Origin: Labyrinthula sp. Ha
Lineage: Eukaryota; Sar; Bigyra; Labyrinthulida; Labyrinthulaceae
Direction: 5' to 3'
DNA length: 64,000 nt
NCBI GenBank assembly: GCA_015227615.1
Contig: JAALGZ010000025.1
Span: 546,164-610,163 of the forward strand
The notes beneath the pieces are model-generated. The model was not told where the DNA came from. It saw only the letters and a program-made list of their open reading frames with translations, and made no database searches. The position numbers and the translations under genes are program-made. Below, one piece after another: positions 45,401-55,608 of the stretch (position 1 is its first letter; every line of letters starts with the position of its first letter).

Positions 45401-46929
45401 AAATACAATACAGAAACGACAAACAATACTGGTTAGAAGCATATGAGAAAGAACTCAAAGCTCTCGAAGAAACAGGGATTTTTAAGGTCGTTGACAGACC
45501 AGAGCCTCCTAATAGGGTGATACCTATTGTTGAGCTGTTCAAAGTGAAAAAGGATTTCTATGGAAATATGATCGCAAAAGTCAGGATCTGTGCGAACGAC
45601 AACAAAGCTAGAAGTCAGTTCAAGAAAAGAGATACAAGATTTTACGCTCCTGTTGCTCCAATAACTACAATAAGAATATTTCTATGTATTGCAATTGGAT
45701 TTAAGATGTGGATTAGACAGATGGACATCACAGCTGCCTTCATCTATGGATCTCTTCCAAACGATATATTTTTAGAGCTTCCAAGAGGTCACCCAAAAAG
45801 AGACGGCAACAAAAAAGTATGGAAATCTTCAACATCAATATATGGACTCCGCCAAGCCCCGAAGATTTGGTATGAAACTTTGAGAAACACATTAGAGACG
45901 TTAAATTTAAAACCGGTGGTTGGAGAAAGCTGTCTGTTTTCTGACGGGGAAAGGAAAGAAATAGTCGTTTTAGTGTATGTGGACGATCTTTTATACTCTG
46001 GAACAGAGTTTAGAGTATCTGAATTCGAAGATCTTATGAAGAAAAGCTACAAGCTGAAGAGTAACGAAGTGGCTGACACGTATATTGGAATACGTCTTAC
46101 CAAAGGTGCGAAAAATAGCTGTATTTGCAACATGTCTTCTCACATAGTAAACGGATTCTACAAACACAAGCTCAACTTAGAACAAGTTCAAACTGCTCCT
46201 ACTCCGATCAACACAGATCTTACGTCCGATGATACTCCTAAACTATCTGAAGAAAAAGAATATCAGCAAATGGTTGGATTAGCTAACTATATAGCTATAA
46301 ACGGAAGACCAGACATATCTTTTGCTGTTCAAACTCTAGCTACTTCTATGTCTTGTCCAACTGAGCTGGGCCTTACGCAGGTAAAACGTTTATTTACGTA
46401 TCTTAAAAACACGAAAGAATACAGTTTAGTTTATCCAAAACTGAAGGAAGTGAACACGCTGAATATGATGGTGGATAGTTCTCATGCTAATGGAAAAGAA
46501 GAAAAGACTGTATATGGAAACATCATTACGTTAAATAATAATGTTATCTCATATCGAAGCAAATTGGAACCTATTTACACTCGAAATTCTACGATAGCTG
46601 AGTTTATTGGAATTAGTTTATCTGTGAAGGAACTTAAAGCAATATATGAAACTCTTAAGAACTTGAAGATAAAAGTTGCTACAAGAATATTTATTGATAA
46701 TCAGGGAGCACTTCGTATGTGCAAAGGTGAATCTGCTCAACATGCTGTGAAGCATATTAGTTCAAAGTATAAATGTGCAAGTCAAGAAATTAAGGAAATG
46801 AATGCTGAACTTATTTACGTTCAGACTGCAGAAAATTTAGCTGACCCCTTTACTAAACTTGTTGGTAAGAACAAACTGTTCAACTTATGTGAAAAAGTAT
46901 TTCAAATGAAGGGGAAAGGTGTTAAATAA
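42487..46929 (+). CDS. Copia gag-pol polyprotein
   Basis: One 1480-residue frame from ATG 42487. The gag region (about 1-290) is followed by two CCHC zinc knuckles (Cys297-Cys310 and from Cys317). An aspartic protease site DSGAT lies at Asp414. The integrase has its HHCC finger (His545, His550, Cys569, Cys572) and catalytic Asp606, Asp668 and Glu702. Reverse transcriptase has Asp1080 (MDITAAF) and the YVDD loop at 1164-1167, with YGLRQAPK between. RNase H at the C-terminus has the MMVDSSHANG, LSVKELKAI and FIDNQGAL segments. Gag and pol are fused without a frameshift, as in Drosophila copia. The last codons and the TAA stop (46920-46929) are supplied by the 3' LTR. No inactivating change was seen. 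Confidence 0.96.
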   Translation: MNIGKESNKLPKLGTPRVPFRDWETTILAYLGKKHLSMFLQYEITSPRLLKEDSSAREGLQQYLNEINNEEFYDVKKVKVYNDESMDTPLELMNLSMTASVVVLDKLVVPCYYDKKVFLKDKMELASKQLEVIHTLRRSMTIELVHYIDNGPTIFHGMMQIRIHYMKDKDTARIQAKRRLQNIQYRDLASYINIFRKRFSEYCLYGGQESKDIAENFIQGLPDDRFYVHKSMCNETTLAGTISFFLKVNANITLRCPEQKSRSNNVKVKVANVQNNKFSSTSTNPTRKKIFKAKNRCLKCGGFGHYIKMCPNKEHVCFLCGSGSHTYKNCTIQVIRVNTVDILEDEYASEDETSQNEECNAEENQVEEEYELNEYPTNVDYSLMTLNIQLKDVSVSKEKCTHRFNEQCLCCLVDSGATQHVTGNRNLLSNPKDISNVKVSGALHTRNINTVQGSLKLLLKNNTAIHLKNVVYIPGIKQTIISEPQLVDDNFAIIKDKKGARITKHDLTVAHLHRKNNHYILHCIKNPNNRIALNELNVSSSDLSHYRLGHLNKEYIKRNGYPEMKQDFCIGCSAGKLVQSRKHKAVQYSNSSLMKGTYPFEKLHTDTMGPFPLSFQNFIWINLSVCNYTGYLIPILTRKKDTISNELIKCIKKLQKQYDKPVKCIFSDNGTEFKNLDHFCLKSGIKREYSNAYQPSENGRIERQNRTVVSMMRALLFQSNLSERFWCFAAKHSCYILNRIAKQLSKSPFEIIYNIPPKLENIKLFGAKGFALKPRKSKLSTTTPIIYLGNDVQSKAYITLNLKTNKIQLFRTIQLDEIGTIRATYNKFISLSPKDLKNNIHKDRMRKLINKNLPHLQIQQPEYYELSDNSSDTSESPSIEEIKPNSCVSSPIQFNSKVSQKDQNLGNSTKWVNSEISTDNIIQGCRNRNHTVKKLGVKSANKIKRNQNSDEEEVYSSNKITNSTIPPRTYSQIQYRNDKQYWLEAYEKELKALEETGIFKVVDRPEPPNRVIPIVELFKVKKDFYGNMIAKVRICANDNKARSQFKKRDTRFYAPVAPITTIRIFLCIAIGFKMWIRQMDITAAFIYGSLPNDIFLELPRGHPKRDGNKKVWKSSTSIYGLRQAPKIWYETLRNTLETLNLKPVVGESCLFSDGERKEIVVLVYVDDLLYSGTEFRVSEFEDLMKKSYKLKSNEVADTYIGIRLTKGAKNSCICNMSSHIVNGFYKHKLNLEQVQTAPTPINTDLTSDDTPKLSEEKEYQQMVGLANYIAINGRPDISFAVQTLATSMSCPTELGLTQVKRLFTYLKNTKEYSLVYPKLKEVNTLNMMVDSSHANGKEEKTVYGNIITLNNNVISYRSKLEPIYTRNSTIAEFIGISLSVKELKAIYETLKNLKIKVATRIFIDNQGALRMCKGESAQHAVKHISSKYKCASQEIKEMNAELIYVQTAENLADPFTKLVGKNKLFNLCEKVFQMKGKGVK
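46908..46919 (+). other. Polypurine tract of the copia element
   Basis: GAAGGGGAAAGG ends exactly at the 3' LTR start, the expected site of plus-strand primer formation. It also encodes part of the polyprotein C-terminus. Confidence 0.85.
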
Positions 46930-47042
46930 TATAAATATATTTATGGTAGTTGCTTTTTATAAGTAGTCGTTGCAAATAGTACATTGGTACTAAAGCAGAC
47001 TTTAATCGGTTAATTGGTTTTTAAATATAAAACTGTTCAACA
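46920..47042 (+). repeat. Copia 3' LTR (123 bp)
   Basis: Identical to the 5' LTR except for one transition. It overlaps the last 10 bases of the gag-pol gene. Confidence 0.95.
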
Positions 47043-47365
47043 CTTAGTAGTTTTAGAGATCTTCTATAGCGATTTAGCTTCCAAAACCTATGTACAAAAT
47101 ATTCTTTTTTGATTTAGCAAAGGTAATCCCGTAAAGAATGCAGTCTCAAACACAAGGATGCATAGAAAAGTACTGACTCAAAAAAGGTTTGATAGAAGAA
47201 TAATAGCTTTTTTAATGTCATGTTTCTGCTCTTACACGTATTCAAGCTTTCTCTTTGTGCTTTTTCATTTTTTCAGAATTATACAAGAATTTGATTGGTT
47301 GAGCGTACCAATAAAATCATAATACTTGTGTATTATAATTAAAGCTAGTTACAATTGATGACATC

Positions 47366-47485
47366 ACATTCGTTCATTTCATGAGGAGAGCACATTGATC
47401 CATTCGAACCAATAAGTTAAGCCTCATCGAGCCTGTCTAGTACTACCGTGGGGGACCAGGTGGGAAGCACGGGTGACGAATGTTT
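47366..47485 (+). rRNA. 5S rRNA, unit 6 (downstream of the copia insertion)
   Basis: 120-nt 5S gene of class G. The copia element lies upstream: about 318 bp of original unit sequence remain between its target duplication and the gene, so the TATA-like element is still in place. Just upstream one base differs from the other units (AAAGCTAGTT at 47341 instead of AAACCTAGTT). Confidence 0.93.
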
Positions 47486-49571
47486 GTCCTTTTATCAGAC
47501 ACATCTACTCATCTAATAGAAATGGAATTCGTTAGTACTGATCAATTTAGTTTTCAAGGCCATCTCTTTTCCTTTTTAATAAAGCTAATTCTAAGTCGTG
47601 TCATCACTATATACTTTTGACCAGTCTCTATAAAGGAACACACGTTCTTATAAGCAAAGATCCCAAAGATATTTTGGGGTTTCTTTTTTTTCTGAGTTAA
47701 CATGAAGTTGGACATATAGTTTAATATATATCGAGGTCAACTCTATCGCATGAGGGTTTTGGTTTGGCTGAACACCTGATAATTTTATTTACTTATGATT
47801 ACTCATTACAAGCTCGCATACCGCCAAAACTTTACATATATATCCATCAGCCTGGGATAAATTTAGCACATATATTCCTAATCATAAAAAATATCCAGTT
47901 TATAATGGGTTTAAATTTAGTTTGTAAGTTAAACAGAGAACCCCCATATAACTTTATATAGCACTGCTCCTATTGTTTAGGACCTCAACCATATCTTCTG
48001 CAAGGAAGAAGTTCCTACTAGAAGTATTTTCTCAAATGCCTTTAGTCTTATCTAGAAAAATATGTACATGTATAGCATGAGGTAAGGATCAATAATTTTC
48101 TTCGACCCAGGAAAATTTCATGGATGAAACCTGTTCAAAGATAATTATGAATATTGGAAGCCTCAAGTGAGGTGTCATGATGAATTGTTCGTGCGAGGTA
48201 GTGGCACTAACTATTATTTTACTCCTCAAATATTCTTAAGAAAAAGATACCATATCTTTGCATCTGCAACTTCTCTTAGATGAGCTTAACTTCCTTTCAC
48301 TGTTCTTGTATATATCTATGAGGGAATCTGAGGCTGTGTCATGTAGATCCTTGTATTCATTTGAATAGCTATAGAGCTGCAACTGCTACTTTCAATCTAT
48401 ACCTTAAACTTAATGATGGGGTTATTTTCTTAATGAATCTCTGTCTTTGGTGAAGCACTTAATAAAGGCTTCTTCTTGGGGAGCTATTGAACTTCGAATA
48501 TTGTTCCACATTCATTGCTTAATTTTAAGTAGTTTGGGATATGCTTAGCAACATCTGCTATAGTTCATTATACCGGTAACATCTTGCTTTCACTTCCTCA
48601 GCCAAGCGAAAACTTATGATTACATTTCCAGGTTAGTTAGACCGTGTTTAAGTGATTCATGTTTTACTGGAAAAGAATGTAGATTAAACAGGAGATATTT
48701 TAATGATGAAGATTACATGGTTCTAACCTCTTTCATGCTCTATTTTTAGGGTCTGTTTCTGAAATAAGAGAAAAACATAGACATTGGCAAAATATCTAAA
48801 GACAATACTGCTTAGCTGAACAAGGTCTATTCATTAATTTTTTGAATTCTTGGTAGAATGTATATATCATAAGAAAACTTCGTTTTATGGTTGAAACCAT
48901 AGTATTTACACTAAATGTATTCAGAAATATGGGAATAAAGTATCCAAAAAATATTTTATTCAGGCAAGTATTTACACATCAGTAAAAAAGTATTAATCAC
49001 ATCTCTGTAGTCGCCATCTACTAATGACTAAAATTTTCCTTCATACAAAAAAAAATTCTTTCACAGCATTGTCAAAAAAATAAGAACTTAAATGCAGATC
49101 TTATCTAAACATCGAAAATCTAGTCTCTTAGGTGACCATAGAGAGCATCATTGAGTGTCTATTATCCACTTCTTGAGACAAATAGTTTCGCTATAACCAG
49201 TTGTGGAACCAAACTTCTTTGAAATTTTGATCTTCTTTTCTTTCGTACCTTAGTAGTTTTAGAGATCTTCTATAGCGATTTAGCTTCCAAAACCTATGTA
49301 CAAAATATTCTTTTTTGATTTAGCAAAGGTAATCCCGTAAAGAATGCAGTCTCAAACACAAGGATGCATAGAAAAGTACTGACTCAAAAAAGGTTTGATA
49401 GAAGAATAATAGCTTTTTTAATGTCATGTTTCTGCTCTTACACGTATTCAAGCTTTCTCTTTGTGCTTTTTCATTTTTTCAGAATTATACAAGAATTTGA
49501 TTGGTTGAGCGTACCAATAAAATCATAATACTTGTGTATTATAATTAAACCTAGTTACAATTGATGACATC

Positions 49572-49691
49572 ACATTCGTTCATTTCATGAGGAGAGCACA
49601 TTGATCCATTCGAACCAATAAGTTAAGCCTCATCGAGCCTGTCTAGTACTACCGTGGGGGACCAGGTGGGAAGCACGGGTGACGAATGTTT
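49572..49691 (+). rRNA. 5S rRNA, unit 7
   Basis: 120-nt 5S gene of class G with intact flanks. Confidence 0.93.
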
Positions 49692-51777
49692 GTCCTTTTA
49701 TCAGACACATCTACTCATCTAATAGAAATGGAATTCGTTAGTACTGATCAATTTAGTTTTCAAGGCCATCTCTTTTCCTTTTTAATAAAACTAATTCTAA
49801 GTCGTGTCACCACTATATACTTTTGACCAGTCTCTATAAAGGAACACACGTTCTTATAAGCAAAGATCCCAAAGATATTTTGGGGTTTCTTTTTTTTCTG
49901 AGTTAACATGAAGTTGGACATATAGTTTAATATATATCGAGGTCAACTCTATCGCATGAGGGTTTTGGTTTGGCTGAACACCTGATAATTTTATTTACTT
50001 ATGATTACTCATTACAAGCTCGCATACCGCCAAAACTTTACATATATATCCATCAGCCTGGGATAAATTTAGCACATATATTCCTAATCATAAAAAATAT
50101 CCAGTTTATAATGGGTTTAAATTTAGTTTGTAAGTTAAACAGAGAACCCCCATATAACTTTATATAGCACTGCTCCTATTGTTTAGGACCTCAACCATAT
50201 CTTCTGCAAGGAAGAAGTTCCTACTAGAAGTATTTTCTCAAATGCCTTTAGTCTTATCTAGAAAAATATGTACATGTATAGCATGAGGTAAGGATCAATA
50301 ATTTTCTTCGACCCAGGAAAATTTCATGGATGAAACCTGTTCAAAGATAATTATGAATATTGGAAGCCTCAAGTGAGGTGTCATGATGAATTGTTCGTGC
50401 GAGGTAGTGGCACTAACTATTATTTTACTCCTCAAATATTCTTAAGAAAAAGATACCATATCTTTGCATCTGCAACTTCTCTTAGATGAGCTTAACTTCC
50501 TTTCACTGTTCTTGTATATATCTATGAGGGAATCTGAGGCTGTGTCATGTAGATCCTTGTATTCATTTGAATAGCTATAGAGCTGCAACTGCTACTTTCA
50601 ATCTATACCTTAAACTTAATGATGGGGTTATTTTCTTAATGAATCTCTGTCTTTGGTGAAGCACTTAATAAAGGCTTCTTCTTGGGGAGCTATTGAACTT
50701 CGAATATTGTTCCACATTCATTGCTTAATTTTAAGTAGTTTGGGATATGCTTAGCAACATCTGCTATAGTTCATTATACCGGTAACATCTTGCTTTCACT
50801 TCCTCAGCCAAGCGAAAACTTATGATTACATTTCCAGGTTAGTTAGACCGTGTTTAAGTGATTCATGTTTTACTGGAAAAGAATGTAGATTAAACAGGAG
50901 ATATTTTAATGATGAAGATTACATGGTTCTAACCTCTTTCATGCTCTATTTTTAGGGTCTGTTTCTGAAATAAGAGAAAAACATAGACATTGGCAAAATA
51001 TCTAAAGACAATACTGCTTAGCTGAACAAGGTCTATTCATTAATTTTTTGAATTCTTGGTAGAATGTATATATCATAAGAAAACTTCGTTTTATGGTTGA
51101 AACCATAGTATTTACACTAAATGTATTCAGAAATATGGGAATAAAGTATCCAAAAAATATTTTATTCAGGCAAGTATTTACACATCAGTAAAAAAGTATT
51201 AATCACATCTCTGTAGTCGCCATCTACTAATGACTAAAATTTTCCTTCATACAAAAAAAAATTCTTTCACAGCATTGTCAAAAAAATAAGAACTTAAATG
51301 CAGATCTTATCTAAACATCGAAAATCTAGTCTCTTAGGTGACCATAGAGAGCATCATTGAGTGTCTATTATCCACTTCTTGAGATAAATAGTTTCGCTAT
51401 AACCAGTTGTGGAACCAAACTTCTTTGAAATTTTGATCTTCTTTTCTTTCGTACCTTAGTAGTTTTAGAGATCTTCTATAGCGATTTAGCTTCCAAAACC
51501 TATGTACAAAATATTCTTTTTTGATTTAGCAAAGGTAATCCCGTAAAGAATGCAGTCTCAAACACAAGGATGCATAGAAAAGTACTGACTCAAAAAAGGT
51601 TTGATAGAAGAATAATAGCTTTTTTAATGTCATGTTTCTGCTCTTACACGTATTCAAGCTTTCTCTTTGTGCTTTTTCATTTTTTCAGAATTATACAAGA
51701 ATTTGATTGGTTGAGCGTACCAATAAAATCATAATACTTGTGTATTATAATTAAACCTAGTTACAATTGATGACATC

Positions 51778-51897
51778 ACATTCGTTCATTTCATGAGGAG
51801 AACACATTGATCCATTCGAACCAATAAGTTAAGCCTCATCGAGCCTGTCTAGTACTACCGTGGGGGACCAGGTGGGAAGCACGGGTGACGAATGTTT
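51778..51897 (+). rRNA. 5S rRNA, unit 8 (mosaic class)
   Basis: 120-nt 5S gene with A at position 25 but G at 56 and 64, a mosaic of the two classes, which suggests exchange or conversion within the gene. Confidence 0.93.
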
Positions 51898-53857
51898 GTC
51901 CTTTTATCAGACACATCTACTCATCTAATAGAAATGGAATTCGTTAGTACTGATCAATTTAGTTTTCAAGGCCATCTCTTTTCCTTTTTAATAAAACTAA
52001 TTCTAAGTCGTGTCACCACTATATACTTTTGACCAGTCTCTATAAAGGAACACACGTTCTTATAAGCAAAGATCCCAAAGATATTTTGGGGTTTCTTTTT
52101 TTTCTGAGTTAACATGAAGTTGGACATATAGTTTAATATATATCGAGGTCAACTCTATCGCATGAGGGTTTTGGTTTGGCTGAACACCTGATAATTTTAT
52201 TTACTTATGATTACTCATTACAAGCTCGCATACCGCCAAAACTTTACATATATATCCATCAGCCTGGGATAAATTTAGCACATATATTCCTAATCATAAA
52301 AAATATCCAGTTTATAATGGGTTTAAATTTAGTTTGTAAGTTAAACAGAGAACCCCCATATAACTTTATATAGCACTGCTCCTATTGTTTAGGACCTCAA
52401 CCATATCTTCTGCAAGGAAGAAGTTCCTACTAGAAGTATTTTCTCAAATGCCTTTAGTCTTATCTAGAAAAATATGTACATGTATAGCATGAGGTAAGGA
52501 TCAATAATTTTCTTCGACCCAGGAAAATTTCATGGATGAAACCTGTTCAAAGATAATTATGAATATTGGAAGCCTCAAGTGAGGTGTCATGATGAATTGT
52601 TCGTGCGAGGTAGTGGCACTAACTATTATTTTACTCCTCAAATATTCTTAAGAAAAAGATACCATATCTTTGCATCTGCAACTTCTCTTAGATGAGCTTA
52701 ACTTCCTTTCACTGTTCTTGTATATATCTATGAGGGAATCTGAGGCTGTGTCATGTAGATCCTTGTATTCATTTGAATAGCTATAGAGCTGCAACTGCTA
52801 CTTTCAATCTATACCTTAAACTTAATGATGGGGTTATTTTCTTAATGAATCTCTGTCTTTGGTGAAGCACTTAATAAAGGCTTCTTCTTGGGGAGCTATT
52901 GAACTTCGAATATTGTTCCACATTCATTGCTTAATTTTAAGTAGTTTGGGATATGCTTAGCAACATCTGCTATAGTTCATTATACCGGTAACATCTTGCT
53001 TTCACTTCCTCAGCCAAGCGAAAACTTATGATTACATTTCCAGGTTAGTTAGACCGTGTTTAAGTGATTCATGTTTTACTGGAAAAGAATGTAGATTAAA
53101 CAGGAGATATTTTAATGATGAAGATTACATGGTTCTAACCTCTTTCATGCTCTATTTTTAGGGTCTGTTTCTGAAATAAGAGAAAAACATAGACATTGGC
53201 AAAATATCTAAAGACAATACTGCTTAGCTGAACAAGGTCTATTCATTAATTTTTTGAATTCTTGGTAGAATGTATATATCATAAGAAAACTTCGTTTTAT
53301 GGTTGAAACCATAGTATTTACACTAAATGTATTCAGAAATATGGGAATAAAGTATCCAAAAAATATTTTATTCAGGCAAGTATTTACACATCAGTAAAAA
53401 AGTATTAATCACATCTCTGTAGTCGCCATCTACTAATGACTAAAATTTTCCTTCATACAAAAAAAAATTCTTTCACAGCATTGTCAAAAAAAATAAGAAC
53501 TTAAATACAGATCTTATCTAAACATCGAAAATCTAGTCTCTTAGGTGACCATAGAGAGCATCATTGAGTGTCTATTATCCACTTCTTGAGATAAATAGTT
53601 TCGCTATAACCAGTTGTGGAACCAAACTTCTTTGAAATTTTGATCTTCTTTTCTTTCGTACCTTAGTAGTTTTAGAGATCTTCTATAGCGATTTAGCTTC
53701 CAAAACCTATGTACAAAAGATTCTTTTTTTGATTTAGCAAAGGTAATCCCGTAAAGAATGCAGTCTCAAACACAAGGATGCATAGAAAAGTACTGACTCA
53801 AAAAAGGTTTGATAGAAGAATAATAGCTTTTTTAATGTCATGTTTCTGCTCTTACAC

Positions 53858-54540
53858 TGTAACGTCTGATAATACTTCTATAAAATATTCAGCTTCTTTA
53901 TATGATATTACGTGGAGTTTTTGTTATATTTTGGTCTTGGATCAAGTGTTGGTATATAAGGTGTGTGTTTGATTGTGAAATGTTGTTGTACAAAGAAAAC
54001 TGGGTGTTCAGGAGGTGTTTAATAGGTCCCTATAGGAGCTGTGAATTGTTTGTGAGTGTCTTTGACGTGTTTTTGGAGAGATATGATCGATTTGAGTGAA
54101 TTGGGAACCTTATTTTTTGTCTTTTAGCATTCGTATTGCATGACAGTTTTCGCCCGTGATGAGACCCTGGGTGGTTTGTTCACCGATGTTTTTATGCTAT
54201 AGATTTACATTTTGTGACATTTGCTGATATAAATTTGAGATGAGATATTGTTAGTCACGATTGAGGTGCAATAGCTTTGAGTAAGGGTTTTAGTATATGT
54301 TATATATATGGTGTGGTATTGGAATTAGGTTGAAATATGATGTATTATACATATATGCTTTGGAATAGTTAGTGTAATATAACCGTTAAGAGAAGTAATA
54401 AGAAAAAGTTTGTTAAGAAAGAAAAGAAAAGAATATATTGTTGATTGTTTTATAAGAAGAGTTTACGCTTACATTTATATTAAAACTACTGAATTTCCTG
54501 GGACGTGTAGCGTACATAAGTTAATCGCACGATAAACGCA
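53858..54540 (+). repeat. Gypsy 5' LTR (683 bp)
   Basis: Aligned end to end with 61033-61715, same length, with TG...CA ends. By eye there are about 48 differences, including a few one-base indels. Near 54420 it has an A/G-rich stretch. Confidence 0.9.
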
Positions 54541-54556
54541 ATATTTCGAAATATTG
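54539..54556. other. 18-bp perfect palindrome across the LTR/internal junction
   Basis: CAATATTTCGAAATATTG starts with the last two bases of the 5' LTR. No TGG-type tRNA primer site follows the LTR, so this is the place where a primer-binding site would be expected. A role in priming is speculative. Confidence 0.5.
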
Positions 54557-54639
54557 AAAGTTTAATTCAGAAGTTTTAATTTGTTTGAAGATTTTAAGAA
54601 GTTTGAACAACGGAGGAGTTTTTAGGAAGATATATCGCT

Positions 54640-55608
54640 ATGAGCGAAAGACAAGCTAATATGAACCAAATGTTCAAGGCATTTGAGGATATTTTGATAA
54701 GATTAGATGAGAGGAACGCCAAGAGACAAGAGGATCTTTTAATAAGAATGGAGGAAAGAAACTCTAGAAGAAGTGAAGAGATCACGAACAGAAACAGGGA
54801 GGTCATTCAGACGCTGACGGAAGAAAACAGAGTGAGTATGAATATGTTAACGAGTCGAATGGCAGGCTGTCATGCTAGGATCACAACACTGGAAGATCTT
54901 GAGATGAGGAGCATGTAGAAGTTCATTTATGAGGTGGAGCGCCTTAACCCCTGCACTAGGAAGTTTATCTATTTAAAAGAAATGTTAGGAGAAGAAGTTT
55001 TTAAGAGGTTAAGCAATGCTGGCACTGTTGATTCGAATGAAAGTATTATCGAAGCAATCAAGGAAAGAATTAGAAGTGAAAGAAGTAGGACTGCGACGAA
55101 TGCAGTCGCTCTTATTGAAAAATATGTGAAGTTCAACACTGAAATAATTGAAGAAGATGCAATAGAAGCAGTATTTCAAGACGTTGAAGAAGTTTTGACT
55201 TATCTTCCATCTGAAGCAGAGAAAAAACCTAAGGACATCGCGAAGGCAATCTTGAAGTTGATGCCGGACTTTATGTGGGTCCGGGAGGATGATTTAACTT
55301 TGAGACCAGAACTTAAAGCAGCAGATAGAACTGCGTTAAAGGCTTATGTTATGGGCTGTATGCCACCGCCTTACGCGAGGAAGTCTAAAGTTACGAAGAA
55401 AGAGAAAGGTCCGATAATAAAAACGCCAATGAAGAAGACGAGGTTTGCGGTCAAGGCGCAGAAACCTGTAGTTAGAAAGCAGAACCCATCGCAGAATATT
55501 AAGCGTACACCTCTTTTGTGTACACACGAGTGGGAATACGGGCACACAGAGCCCTATTGTTATAAGAAGAAAGCAGGAGAATCTGCTAAACCCCATCCAG
55601 GTGAATAA
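54640..55608 (+). pseudogene. Gypsy gag region (interrupted)
   Basis: Starts at ATG 54640 and stays in one frame for 323 codons apart from a TAG at 54916-54918; the TAA at 55606-55608 separates it from pol in the same frame. The first 92 residues are charged and probably coiled-coil (repeated Glu/Arg/Met heptad-like pattern). The middle part is helical, as in capsid. Near the end is a degenerate zinc knuckle with the CCHC spacing in which the second Cys is Glu (CTHEWEYGHTEPYC). The frame downstream of TAG 54916 reads on as gag, so that stop is probably a mutation; the TAA at 55606 might be a genuine gag/pol boundary. Confidence 0.75.

Larger units (their letters stand above)
42019..47042 (+). 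mobile_element. Intact Ty1/copia LTR retrotransposon
   Basis: A 5024-bp element with two 123-bp LTRs (TGTT...AACA), a single uninterrupted 1480-codon gag-pol frame with copia domain order (integrase before reverse transcriptase), a polypurine tract and a 5-bp target duplication. The LTRs differ at one base (C at 42046 against T at the matching site in the 3' LTR), so insertion was recent. It sits inside the sixth 5S rDNA unit. All catalytic motifs are present, so it may still be active. Confidence 0.97.
47043..53857 (+). repeat. Tandem array of 2206-bp 5S rDNA units, right part
   Basis: Begins with the duplicated CTTAG and the rest of unit 6, then units at 47757, 49963 and 52169. The last is cut after 1689 bp at 53857, where the gypsy LTR starts, about 130 bp before its 5S gene would begin; no ninth 5S is present. 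The last unit has extra private changes (for example near 53500 and 53718). Confidence 0.97.
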
